Part shown: in pieces, positions 1 to 13,600 of the stretch
Layout: every line of letters begins with the position of its first letter
Position numbering within the stretch: the first letter of the stretch is position 1
Source of the DNA: Archivesica marissinica
Lineage: Eukaryota > Mollusca > Bivalvia > Venerida > Vesicomyidae
Assembly: GCA_014843695.1 (NCBI GenBank)
Contig: CM026390.1
Coordinates: 14,639,318 to 14,703,317 of the forward strand
DNA: 64,000 bases
Direction: 5' to 3'
Program-made: the position numbers and the translations under genes
The notes under the pieces: generated by a model
Seen by the model: the letters and a program-made list of their open reading frames with translations, nothing else
Told to the model about the DNA's origin: nothing
Database searches by the model: none

Positions 1-3000
1 TGATCCACATGTATTTAGATACATTAATCACCAGTCGGCCCGCTTGATCCACATGTATTTAGATACATTAATCACCAGTCGGCCCGCTTGATCCACATGT
101 ATTTAGATACATTAATCACCAGTCGGCCCGCTTGATCCACATGTATTTAGATACATTAATCACCAGTCGGCCCGCTTGATCCACATGTATTTAGATACAT
201 TAATCACCAGTCGGCCCGCTTGATCCACATGTATTTAGATACATTAATCACCAGTCGGCCCGCTTGATCCACATGTATTTAGATACATTAATCACAAGTA
301 GGCCCGCTTGATCCACATGTATTTAGATACATTAATCACCAGTCGGCCCGCTTGATCAACATGTATTTAGATACATTAATCACCAGTCGGCCCGCTTGAT
401 CCACATGTATTTAGATACATTAATCACCAGTCGGCCCGCTTGATCCACATGTATTTAGATACATTAATCACAAGTAGGCCCGCTTGATCCACATGTATTT
501 AGATACATTAATCACCAGTCGGCCAGCTTGATCCACATGTATTTAGATACATTAATCACCAGTCGGCCCGCTTGATCCACATGTATTTAGATACATTAAT
601 CACCAGTCGGCCCGCTTGATCCACATGTATTTAGATACATTAATCACCAGTCGGCCCGCTTGATCCACATGTATTTAGATACATTAATCACCAGTCGGCC
701 CGCTTGATCCACATGTATTTAGATACATTAATCACAAGTCGGCCCGCTTGATCCACATGTATTTAGATACATTAATCACCAGTCGGCCCGCTTGATCCAC
801 ATGTATTTAGATACATTAATCACCAGTCGGCCCGCTTGATCCACATGTATTTAGATACATTAATCACCAGTCGGCCCGCTTGATCCACATGTATTTAGAT
901 ACATTAATCACCAGTCGGCCCGCTTGATCCACATGTATTTAGATACATTAATCACAAGTCGGCCCGCTTGATCCACATGTATTTAGATACATTAATCACC
1001 AGTCGGCCCGCTTGATCCACATGTATTTAGATACATTAATCACCAGTCGGCCCGCTTGATCCACATGTATTTAGATACATTAATCACAAGTCGGCCCGCT
1101 TGATCAACATGTATTTAGATACATTAATCACCAGTCGGCCCGCTTGATCCACATGTATTTAGATACATTAATCACCAGTCGGCCCGCTTGATCCACATGT
1201 ATTTAGATACATTAATCACCAGTCGGCCCGCTTGATCCACATGTATTTAGATACATTAATCACCAGTCGGCCCGCTTGATCCACATGTATTTAGATACAT
1301 TAATCACCAGTCGGCCCGCTTGATCCACATGTATTTAGATACATTAATCACCAGTCGGCCCGCTTGATCCACATGTATTTAGATACATTAATCACCAGTC
1401 GGCCCGCTTGATCCACATGTATTTAGATACATTAATCACCAGTCGGCCCGCTTGATCCACATGTATTTAGATACATTAATCACCAGTCGGCCCGCTTGAT
1501 CCACATGTATTTAGATACATTAATCACCAGTCGGCCCGCTTGATCCACATGTATTTAGATACATTAATCACCAGTCGGCCCGCTTGATCAACATGTATTT
1601 AGATACATTAATCACAAGTAGGCCCGCTTGATCCACATGTATTTAGATACATTAATCACCAGGCGGCCCGCTTGATCCACATGTATTTAGATACATTAAT
1701 CACCAGTCGGCCCGCTTGATCAACTTTTGTATTTAGATACATTAATCACCAGTCGGCCCGCTTGATCAACATGTATTTAGATACATTAATCACCAGTCGG
1801 CCCGCTTGATCAACATGTATTTAGATACATTAATCACAAGTCGGCCCGCTTGATCCACATGTATTTAGATACATTAATCACCAGTTGGCCCGTTTGATCA
1901 ACATGTCAAAAGTCGGCCCGCTTGATCAACATGTATTTAGATACATTAATCACCAGTCGGCCCGCTTGATCAACATGTATTTAGATACATTAATCACAAG
2001 TAGGCCCGCTTGATCCACATGTATTTAGATACATTAATCACCAGTCGGCCCGCTTGATCCACATGTATTTAGATACATTAATCACCAGTCGGCCCGCTTG
2101 ATCCACATGTATTTAGATACATTAATCACCAGTCGGCCCGCTTGATCCACATGTATTTAGATACATTAATCACCAGTCGGCCCGCTTGATCCACATGTAT
2201 TTAGATACATTAATCACCAGTCGGCCCGCTTGATCCACATGTATTTAGATACATTAATCACCAGTCGGCCCGCTTGATCCACATGTATTTAGATACATTA
2301 ATCACAAGTAGGCCCGCTTGATCCACATGTATTTAGATACATTAATCACCAGGTGGCCCGCTTGATGCACATGTATTTAGATACATTAATCACAAGTAGG
2401 CCCGCTTGATCCACATGTATTTAGATACATTAATCACAAGTAGGCCCGCTTGATCCACATGTATTTAGATACATTAATCACCAGGCGGCCCGCTTGATCC
2501 ACATGTATTTAGATGCATTAATCACAAGTAGGCCCGCTTGATCCACATGTATTTAGATACATTAATCACCAGGTGGCCCGCTTGATGCACATGTATTTAG
2601 ATACATTAATCACCAGTCGGCCCGCTTGATCAACTTTTGTATTTAGATACATTAATCACCAGGCGGCCCGCTTGATCAACATGTATTTAGATACATTAAT
2701 CACAAGTCGGCCCGCTTGATCCACATGTATTTAGATACATTAATCACAAGTAGGCCCGCTTGATCCACATGTATTTAGATACATTAATCACAAGTAGGCC
2801 CGCTTGATCCACATGTATTTAGATACATTAATCACCAGTCGGCCCGCTTGATCAACATGTATTTAGATACATTAATCACCAGTCGGCCCGCTTGATCAAC
2901 ATGTATTTAGATACATTAATCACAAGTCGGCCCGCTTGATCCACATGTATTTAGATACATTAATCACCAGTCAGCCCGCTTGATCCACATGTATTTAGAT

Positions 3001-6000
3001 ACATTAATCACCAGTCGGCCCGCTTGATCCACATGTATTTAGATACATTAATCACAAGTCGGCCCGCTTGATCCACATGTATTTAGATACATTAATCACC
3101 AGTCGGCCCGCTTGATCAACATGTATTTAGATACATTAATCACCAGTCGGCCCGCTTGATCCACATGTATTTAGATACATTAATCACCAGTCGGCCCGCT
3201 TGATCCACATGTATTTAGATACATTAATCAAGTCGGCCCGCTTGATCACATGTATTTAGATACATTAATCACCAGTCGGCCCGCTTGATCCACATGTATT
3301 TAGATACATTAATCACAAGTAGGCCCGCTTGATCAACATGTATTTAGATACATTAATCACCAGTCGGCCCGCTTGATCCACATGTATTTAGATACATTAA
3401 TCACCAGTCGGCCCGCTTGATCAACATGTATTTAGATACATTAATCACCAGTCGGCCCGCTTGATCCACATGTATTTAGATACATTAATCACCAGTCGGC
3501 CCGCTTGATCCACATGTATTTAGATACATTAATCACCAGTCGGCCCGCTTGATCCACATGTATTTAGATACATTAATCACCAGTCGGCCCGCTTGATCCA
3601 CATGTATTTAGATACATTAATCACCAGTCGGCCCGCTTGATCAACATGTATTTAGATACATTAATCACCAGTCGGCCCGCTTGATCAACATGTATTTAGA
3701 TACATTAATCACAAGTCGGCCCGCTTGATCCACATGTATTTAGATACATTAATCACCAGTCGGCCCGCTTGATCCACATGTATTTAGATACATTAATCAC
3801 CAGTCGGCCCGCTTGATCAACATGTATTTAGATACATTAATCACCAGTCGGCCCGCTTGATCAACATGTATTTAGATACATTAATCACCAGTCGGCCCGC
3901 TTGATCAACATGTATTTAGATACATTAATCACCAGTCGGCCCGCTTGATCCACATGTATTTAGATACATTAATCACCAGTCGGCCCGCTTGATCAACATG
4001 TATTTAGATACATTAATCACCAGTCGGCCCGCTTGATCCACATGTATTTAGATACATTAATCACCAGTCGGCCCGCTTGATCCACATGTATTTAGATACA
4101 TTAATCACCAGTCGGCCCGCTTGATCAACATGTATTTAGATACATTAATCACAAGTCGGCCCGCTTGATCCACATGTATTTAGATACATTAATCACCAGT
4201 CGGCCCGCTTGATCCACATGTATTTAGATACATTAATCACCAGTCGGCCCGCTTGATCCACATGTATTTAGATACATTAATCACAAGTAGGCCCGCTTGA
4301 TCAACATGTATTTAGATACATTAATCACCAGTCGGCCAGCTTGATCAACATGTATTTAGATACATTAATCACCAGTCGGCCCGCTTGATCAACATGTATT
4401 TAGATACATTAATCACCAGTCGGCCCGCTTGATCCACATGTATTTAGATACATTAATCACCAGTCGGCCCGCTTGATCCACATGTATTTAGATACATTAA
4501 TCACCAGTCGGCCCGCTTGATCAACATGTATTTAGATACATTAATCACCAGTCGGCCCGCTTGATCAACATGTATTTAGATACATTAATCACCAGTCGGC
4601 CCGCTTGATCCACATGTATTTAGATACATTAATCACCAGTCGGCCCGCTTGATCACATGTATTTAGATACATTAATCACAAGTCGGCCCGCTTGATCCAC
4701 ATGTATTTAGATACATTAATCACCAGTCGGCCCGCTTGATCCACATGTATTTAGATACATTAATCACCAGTCGGCCCGCTTGATCCACATGTATTTAGAT
4801 ACATTAATCACAAGTCGGCCCGCTTGATCCACATGTATTTAGATACATTAATCACAAGTAGGCCCGCTTGATCCACATGTATTTAGATACATTAATCACC
4901 AGTCGGCCCGCTTGATCCACATGTATTTAGATACATTAATCACCAGTCGGCCCGCTTGATCCACATGTATTTAGATACATTAATCACCAGTCGGCCCGCT
5001 TGATCCACATGTATTTAGATACATTAATCACCAGTCGGCCCGCTTGATCCACATGTATTTAGATACATTAATCACCAGTCGGCCCGCTTGATCCACATGT
5101 ATTTAGATACATTAATCACCAGTCGGCCCGCTTGATCCACATGTATTTAGATACATTAATCACCAGTCGGCCCGCTTGATCCACATGTATTTAGATACAT
5201 TAATCACCAGTCAGCCCGCTTGATCCACATGTATTTAGATACATTAATCACCAGTCGGCCCGCTTGATCCACATGTATTTAGATACATTAATCACCAGTC
5301 GGCCCGCTTGATCCACATGTATTTAGATACATTAATCACCAGTCGGCCCGCTTGATCAACATGTATTTAGATACATTAATCACCAGTCGGCCCGCTTGAT
5401 CCACATGTATTTAGATACATTAATCACCAGTCGGCCCGCTTGATCCACATGTATTTAGATACATTAATCACAAGTAGGCCCGCTTGATCCACATGTATTT
5501 AGATACATTAATCACCAGTCGGCCCGCTTGATCCACATGTATTTAGATACATTAATCACAAGTAGGCCCGCTTGATCCACATGTATTTAGATACATTAAT
5601 CACCAGTCGGCCCGCTTGATCAACATGTATTTAGATACATTAATCACCAGTCGGCCCGCTTGATCCACATGTATTTAGATACATTAATCACCAGTCGGCC
5701 CGCTTGATCCACATGTATTTAGATACATTAATCACCAGTCGGCCCGCTTGATCAACATGTATTTAGATACATTAATCACCAGTCGGCCCGCTTGATCCAC
5801 ATGTATTTAGATACATTAATCACCAGTCGGCCCGCTTGATCAACATGTATTTAGATACATTAATCACCAGTCGGCCCGCTTGATCCACATGTATTTAGAT
5901 ACATTAATCACCAGTCGGCCCGCTTGATCAACATGTATTTAGATACATTAATCACAAGTAGGCCCGCTTGATCCACATGTATTTAGATACATTAATCACC

Positions 6001-9000
6001 AGTCGGCCCGCTTGATCCACATGTATTTAGATACATTAATCACCAGTCGGCCCGCTTGATCCACATGTATTTAGATACATTAATCACAAGTCGGCCCGCT
6101 TGATCAACATGTATTTAGATACATTAATCACAAGTAGGCCCGCTTGATCCACATGTATTTAGATACATTAATCACCAGGCGGCCCGCTTGATCCACATGT
6201 ATTTAGATACATTAATCACCAGTCGGCCCGCTTGATCAACATGTATTTAGATACATTAATCACCAGGCGGCCCGCTTGATCAACATGTATTTAGATACAT
6301 TAATCACAAGTCGGCCCGCTTGATCCACATGTATTTAGATACATTAATCACAAGTCGGCCCGCTTGATCAACTTTTGTATTTAGATACATTAATCACCAG
6401 TCGGCCCGCTTGATCCACATGTATTTAGATACATTAATCACCAGTCGGCCCGCTTGATCCACATGTATTTAGATACATTAATCACAAGTAGGCCCGCTTG
6501 ATCCACATGTATTTAGATACATTAATCACCAGTCGGCCCGCTTGATCCACATGTATTTAGATACATTAATCACAAGTAGGCCAGCTTGATCAACATGTAT
6601 TTAGATACATTAATCACCAGTCGGCCAGCTTGATCAACATGTATTTAGATACATTAATCACCAGTCGGCCAGCTTGATCAACATGTATTTAGATACATTA
6701 ATCACCAGTCGGCCAGCTTGATCCACATGTATTTAGATACATTAATCACCAGTCGGCCCGCTTGATCAACATGTATTTAGATACATTAATCACCAGTCGG
6801 CCCGCTTGATCCACATGTATTTAGATACATTAATCACCAGTCGGCCCGCTTGATCAACATGTATTTAGATACATTAATCACCAGTCGGCCCGCTTGATCC
6901 ACATGTATTTAGATACATTAATCACCAGTCGGCCCGCTTGATCAACATGTATTTAGATACATTAATCACAAGTAGGCCCGCTTGATCCACATGTATTTAG
7001 ATACATTAATCACCAGTCAGCCCGCTTGATCCACATGTATTTAGATACATTAATCACCAGTCGGCCCGCTTGATCCACATGTATTTAGATACATTAATCA
7101 CAAGTCGGCCCGCTTGATCAACATGTATTTAGATACATTAATCACAAGTAGGCCCGCTTGATCCACATGTATTTAGATACATTAATCACCAGGCGGCCCG
7201 CTTGATCCACATGTATTTAGATACATTAATCACCAGTCGGCCCGCTTGATCAACTTTTGTATTTAGATACATTAATCACCAGGCGGCCCGCTTGATCAAC
7301 ATGTATTTAGATACATTAATCACCAGTCGGCCCGCTTGATCAACATGTATTTAGATACATTAATCACAAGTCGGCCCGCTTGATCCACATGTATTTAGAT
7401 ACATTAATCACCAGTTGGCCCGTTTGATCAACATGTCACAAGTCGGCCCACTTGATCAACATGTATTTAGATACATTAATCACAAGTAGGCCCGCTTGAT
7501 CAACATGTATTTAGATACATTAATCACAAGTCGGCCCGCTTGATCAACATGTATTTAGATACATTAATCACAAGTAGGCCCGCTTGATCAACATGTATTT
7601 AGATACATTAATCACCAGTCGGCCCGCTTGATCAACATGTATTTAGATACATTAATCACCAGGCGGCCCGCTTGATCAACATGTATTTAGATACATTAAT
7701 CACAAGTCGGCCCGCTTGATCAACATGTATTTAGATACATTAATCACCAGTCGGCCAGCTTGATCAACATGTATTTAGATACATTAATCACCAGTCGGCC
7801 CGCTTGATCAACATGTATTTAGATACATTAATCACCAGTTGGCCCGTTTGATCAACATGTCACAAGTCGGCCCACTTGATCAACATGTATTTAGATACAT
7901 TAATCACAAGTAGGCCCGCTTGATCAACATGTATTTAGATACATTAATCACCAGTCGGCCAGCTTGATCAACATGTATTTAGATACATTAATCACCAGTC
8001 GGCCCGCTTGATCAACATGTATTTAGATACATTAATCACCAGTCGGCCAGCTTGATCCACATGTATTTAGATACATTAATCACCAGTCGGCCCGCTTGAT
8101 CCACATGTATTTAGATACATTAATCACCAGTCGGCCCGCTTGATCAACATGTATTTAGATACATTAATCACCAGTCGGCCCGCTTGATCAACATGTATTT
8201 AGATACATTAATCACAAGTCGGCCCGCTTGATCCACATGTATTTAGATACATTAATCACAAGTCGGCCCGCTTGATCCACATGTATTTAGATACATTAAT
8301 CACAAGTCGGCCCGCTTGATCCACATGTATTTAGATACATTAATCACCAGTCGGCCAGCTTGATCCACATGTATTTAGATACATTAATCACCAGTTGGCC
8401 CGTTTGATCAACATGTCACAAGTCGGCCCACTATACAGCTTTCTGTCCAATTCCTTATATCAGTTGTTGTAAATAATCATGTATTGACAGAAAATAAATA
8501 TGTTTATGTTCAAACTAAGTCGGCCCACTTGATCAACATGTATTTAGATAGATACATTAATCACCAGTCGGCCAGCTTGATCAACATGTATTTAGATACA
8601 TTAATCACCAGTCGGCCCGCTTGATCAACTTTTGTATTTAGATACATTAATCACCAGTCGGCCCACTTGATCAACATGTATTTAGATACATTAATCACCA
8701 GTCGGCCCGCTTGATCAACATGTATTTAGATACATTAATCACCAGTTGGCCCGTTTGATCAACATGTCACAAGTCGGCCCACTATACAGCTTTCTGTCCA
8801 ATTCCTTATATCAGTTGTAAATAATCATGTATTGACAGAAAATAAATATGTTTATGTTCAAACTAAGTCGGCCCACTTGATCAACATGTATTTAGATAGA
8901 TACATTAATCACCAGTCGGCCAGCTTGATCAACATGTATTTAGATACATTAATCACCAGTCGGCCCGCTTGATCAACTTTTGTATTTAGATACATTAATC

Positions 9001-9075
9001 ATCAGTCGGCCCACTTGATCAACATGTATTTAGATACATTAATCACCAGTCGGCCAGCTTGATCAACATGTATTT
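1..9075 (+). repeat. 44-bp satellite array, block 1
   Basis: Head-to-tail 44-bp monomers, about 200 of them. The unit begins TGATCCACATGTATTTAGAT and ends with a GC-rich CAGTCGGCCCGCT segment. Recurrent variants mark the units: TGATCC or TGATCA, CCAGTCGG or ACAAGTAGG, GGCCCGC or GGCCAGC, and a rarer ACTTTTGT form (for example near 1724, 2633, 6369, 7251). The core ATGTAT-TTAG-ATACAT is a perfect 6-bp inverted repeat around a 4-base loop, and TTGATCAA is palindromic. The array already runs at base 1, so its left edge lies outside the window. 44 is not a multiple of three, so no reading frame persists. I do not recognise the family. Confidence 0.98.
8431..8518 (+). repeat. 88-bp AT-rich spacer, first of ten copies
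   Basis: A non-monomer segment that starts CTATACAGCTTTCTGTC, ends TTCAAACTAA, and contains AAAATAAATATG with an AATAAA hexamer. Near-identical copies start near 8431, 8782, 14404, 14884, 15499, 15938, 18382, 24779, 25130 and 26108. Two copies (8782 and 25130) lack the same 3 bases, and one (14404) has lost a base. Each copy is preceded by a diverged TTGGCCCGTTTGATCAACAT monomer and followed by a monomer with a duplicated GATA. The copies therefore spread as part of a larger unit. The AATAAA may be chance in AT-rich DNA. Confidence 0.9.
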
Positions 9076-9410
9076 CAGCCATAATCCGGATTGCACATTT
9101 ACTGAAATGTGTCGGGAACAATTACGAAAGTTCATAGTAGATTACATATTTGCATAATTATGCAGAACACCCTAGTGAATGCATATATTTAACAATACAT
9201 GCTTAAAGGCCCATAAAAAATATTCATGCTATCAATGAAAATAAGTGGGTGGGGTAACTCGAATTATGTGTGCAGTAGCAATAAGTTGTCTAAATTGTCA
9301 TACATAATTATTCAATGTCATACAAGTACAAGTCCTATCAGGATGCATTGTGTGTGTTATTCATGAGTGTCTGTCGAGATACCGTCTCGTTGCATACATT
9401 ATCAACAGTC
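9076..9410 (+). repeat. 335-bp linker, copy 1
   Basis: Single-copy-looking AT-rich sequence from CAGCCATAATCCGG to TTATCAACAGTCG. It separates 44-bp satellite on the left from 39-bp satellite on the right. By eye it is identical to the copies at 25424-25758 and 28632-28966. The reading frame through its right end continues into the 39-bp array but opens with GTG rather than ATG, so it does not support a gene. Confidence 0.95.
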
Positions 9411-9641
9411 GCTTGATCAACATGTATTTAGATACAGCAATCTATAGTCACTTGATCAACATGTATTTAGATACAGCAATCTATAGTCACTTGATCAACA
9501 TGTATTTAGATACAGCAATCTATAGTTGTTTGATCAACATGTATTTAGATACAGCAATCTATAGTCACTTGATCAACATGTATTTAGATACAGCAATCTA
9601 TAGTCACTTGATCAACATGTATTTAGATACAGCAATCTATA
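9411..9641 (+). repeat. 39-bp satellite array 1, cut by gap
   Basis: Six visible units of 39 bp sharing the core TTGATCAACATGTATTTAGA with the 44-bp monomer, but with a different, shorter tail (GCAATCTATAGTCAC). The array runs into the assembly gap, so its true length is unknown. Units carry either a TCAC or a TTGT tail. Confidence 0.95.
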
Positions 9642-10641
9642 NNNNNNNNNNNNNNNNNNNNNNNNNNNNNNNNNNNNNNNNNNNNNNNNNNNNNNNNNNN
9701 NNNNNNNNNNNNNNNNNNNNNNNNNNNNNNNNNNNNNNNNNNNNNNNNNNNNNNNNNNNNNNNNNNNNNNNNNNNNNNNNNNNNNNNNNNNNNNNNNNNN
9801 NNNNNNNNNNNNNNNNNNNNNNNNNNNNNNNNNNNNNNNNNNNNNNNNNNNNNNNNNNNNNNNNNNNNNNNNNNNNNNNNNNNNNNNNNNNNNNNNNNNN
9901 NNNNNNNNNNNNNNNNNNNNNNNNNNNNNNNNNNNNNNNNNNNNNNNNNNNNNNNNNNNNNNNNNNNNNNNNNNNNNNNNNNNNNNNNNNNNNNNNNNNN
10001 NNNNNNNNNNNNNNNNNNNNNNNNNNNNNNNNNNNNNNNNNNNNNNNNNNNNNNNNNNNNNNNNNNNNNNNNNNNNNNNNNNNNNNNNNNNNNNNNNNNN
10101 NNNNNNNNNNNNNNNNNNNNNNNNNNNNNNNNNNNNNNNNNNNNNNNNNNNNNNNNNNNNNNNNNNNNNNNNNNNNNNNNNNNNNNNNNNNNNNNNNNNN
10201 NNNNNNNNNNNNNNNNNNNNNNNNNNNNNNNNNNNNNNNNNNNNNNNNNNNNNNNNNNNNNNNNNNNNNNNNNNNNNNNNNNNNNNNNNNNNNNNNNNNN
10301 NNNNNNNNNNNNNNNNNNNNNNNNNNNNNNNNNNNNNNNNNNNNNNNNNNNNNNNNNNNNNNNNNNNNNNNNNNNNNNNNNNNNNNNNNNNNNNNNNNNN
10401 NNNNNNNNNNNNNNNNNNNNNNNNNNNNNNNNNNNNNNNNNNNNNNNNNNNNNNNNNNNNNNNNNNNNNNNNNNNNNNNNNNNNNNNNNNNNNNNNNNNN
10501 NNNNNNNNNNNNNNNNNNNNNNNNNNNNNNNNNNNNNNNNNNNNNNNNNNNNNNNNNNNNNNNNNNNNNNNNNNNNNNNNNNNNNNNNNNNNNNNNNNNN
10601 NNNNNNNNNNNNNNNNNNNNNNNNNNNNNNNNNNNNNNNNN
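9642..10641. other. Assembly gap, exactly 1,000 N
   Basis: A run of exactly 1,000 N, so a placeholder length rather than a measured one. The left flank is 39-bp satellite and the right flank is 44-bp satellite, so the missing part is probably the rest of a 39-bp array and its right junction. Confidence 0.99.
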
Positions 10642-13600
10642 ATCCACATGTATTTAGATACATTAATCACCAGTCGGCCCGCTTGATCAACATGTATTTA
10701 GATACATTAATCACCAGTCGGCCCGCTTGATCCACATGTATTTAGATACATTAATCACCAGTCGGCCCGCTTGATCAACATGTATTTAGAATCATTAATC
10801 ACCAGTCGGCCCGCTTGATGCACATGTATTTAGATACATTAATCACAAGTAGGCCCGCTTGATCCACATGTATTTAGATACATTAATCACAAGTAGGCCC
10901 GCTTGATCAACATGTATTTAGATACATTAATCACAAGTAGGCCCGCTTGATCCACATGTATTTAGATGCATTAATCACAAGTAGGCCCGCTTGATCCACA
11001 TGTATTTAGATACATTAATCACCAGTTGGCCCGCTTGATGCACATGTATTTAGATACATTAATCACCAGTCGGCCCGCTTGATCAACTTTTGTATTTAGA
11101 TACATTAATCACCAGTCGGCCCGCTTGATCAACATGTATTTAGATACATTAATCACAAGTCGGCCCGCTTGATCCACATGTATTTAGATACATTAATCAC
11201 CAGTCGGCCCGCTTGATCATACATTAATCACCAGTCGGCCCGCTTGATCCATGTATTTAGATACATTAATCACAGTCGGCCCGCTTGATCAACATGTATT
11301 TAGATACATTAATCACAAGTCGGCCCGCTTGATCAACATGTATTTAGATACATTAATCACAGTCGGCCCGCTTGATCACATGTATTTAGATACATTAATC
11401 ACCAGTCGGCCTGCTTGATCAACATGTATTTAGATACATTAATCACCAGTCGGCCCGCTTGATCAACATGTATTTAGATACATTAATCACAAGTCGGCCC
11501 GCTTGATCAACATGTATTTAGATACATTAATCACCAGTAGGCCCGCTTGATCAACATGTATTTAGATACATTAATCACCAGTCGGCCCGCTTGATCAACA
11601 TGTATTTAGATACATTAATCACAAGTAGGCCCGCTTGATCAACATGTATTTAGATACATTAATCACCAGTCGGCCCGCTTGATCAACATGTATTTAGATA
11701 CATTAATCACCAGGCGGCCCGCTTGATCAACATGTATTTAGATACATTAATCACAAGTCGGCCCGCTTGATCAACATGTATTTAGATACATTAATCACCA
11801 GTCGGCCCGCTTGATCAACATGTATTTAGATACATTAATCACAAGTAGGCCCGCTTGATCAACATGTATTTAGATACATTAATCACCAGTCGGCCCGCTT
11901 GATCAACATGTATTTAGATACATTAATCACCAGTCGGCCCGCTTGATCAACTTTGTATTTAGATACATTAATCACAAGTAGGCCCGCTTGATCCACATGT
12001 ATTTAGATACATTAATCACCAGTCAGCCCGCTTGATCCACATGTATTTAGATACATTAATCACCAAGCGGCCCGCTTGATCCACATGTATTTAGATACAT
12101 TAATCACAAGTCGGCCCGCTTGATCCACATGTATTTAGATACATTAATCACCAGTCGGCCCGCTTGATCAACTTTTGTATTTAGATACATTAATCACCAG
12201 TCGGCCCGCTTGATCCACATGTATTTAGATACATTAATCACCAGTCGGCCCGCTTGATCCACATGTATTTAGATACATTAATCACAAGTAGGCCCGCTTG
12301 ATCCACATGTATTTAGATACATTAATCACAAGTAGGCCCGCTTGATCCACATGTATTTAGATACATTAATCACCAGTCGGCCCGCTTGATCCACATGTAT
12401 TTAGATACATTAATCACAAGTCGGCCCGCTTGATCCACATGTATTTAGATACATTAATCACCAGTCGGCCCTTGATCACATGTATTTAGATACATTAATC
12501 ACCAGTCGGCCCGCTTGATCCACATGTATTTAGATACATTAATCACCAGTCGGCCCGCTTGATCCACATGTATTTAGATACATTAATCACCAGTCGGCCC
12601 GCTTGATCCACATGTATTTAGATACATTAATCACCAGTCGGCCCGCTTGATCAACATGTATTTAGATACATTAATCACCAGTCGGCCCGCTTGATCCACA
12701 TGTATTTAGATACATTAATCACCAGTCGGCCCGCTTGATCCACATGTATTTAGATACATTAATCACCAGTCGGCCCGCTTGATCCACATGTATTTAGATA
12801 CATTAATCACCAGTCGGCCCGCTTGATCAACATGTATTTAGATACATTAATCACCAGTCGGCCCGCTTGATCCACATGTATTTAGATACATTAATCACCA
12901 GTCGGCCCGCTTGATCAACATGTATTTAGATACATTAATCACAAGTAGGCCCGCTTGATCCACATGTATTTAGATACATTAATCACCAGTCGGCCCGCTT
13001 GATCCACATGTATTTAGATACATTAATCACCAGTCGGCCCGCTTGATCCACATGTATTTAGATACATTAATCACAAGTCGGCCCGCTTGATCAACATGTA
13101 TTTAGATACATTAATCACAAGTAGGCCCGCTTGATCCACATGTATTTAGATACATTAATCACCAGGCGGCCCGCTTGATCCACATGTATTTAGATACATT
13201 AATCACCAGTCGGCCCGCTTGATCAACTTTTGTATTTAGATACATTAATCACCAGGCGGCCCGCTTGATCAACATGTATTTAGATACATTAATCACCAGT
13301 CGGCCCGCTTGATCAACATGTATTTAGATACATTAATCACAAGTCGGCCCGCTTGATCCACATGTATTTAGATACATTAATCACCAGTTGGCCCGTTTGA
13401 TCAACATGTCACAAGTCGGCCCGCTTGATCAACATGTATTTAGATACATTAATCACAAGTCGGCCCGCTTGATCAACATGTATTTAGATACATTAATCAC
13501 AAGTCGGCCCGCTTGATCAACATGTATTTAGATACATTAATCACAAGTAGGCCCGCTTGATCAACATGTATTTAGATACATTAATCACCAGTCGGCCCGC

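Larger units (their letters stand above)
6573..9410 (+). repeat. Segmental duplicate inside satellite (partner 22921-25758)
   Basis: Diagnostic variants recur at a constant offset of 16,348 bp: the AGTAGGCCAGC unit (6573/22921), the ACTTTTGT unit (7251/23599), the CACAAG junctions (7437/23785 and 7861/24209), the two 88-bp spacers, and the start of the 335-bp linker (9076/25424). No net indel accumulates over about 2.8 kb. Left of 6573 the match weakens: the ACTTTTGT unit at 6369 has no partner. To the right the copies part inside the 39-bp array, at its third unit. Confidence 0.85.

Noticed and set aside
1..9075. CRISPR array
   Set aside because: The repeats are contiguous 44-bp units with no unique spacers, and the window is plainly a eukaryotic genome.
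9350..10670. Four long open frames of 336-435 codons
   Set aside because: They are open only because they cross the 1,000-N gap; the readable parts are satellite.
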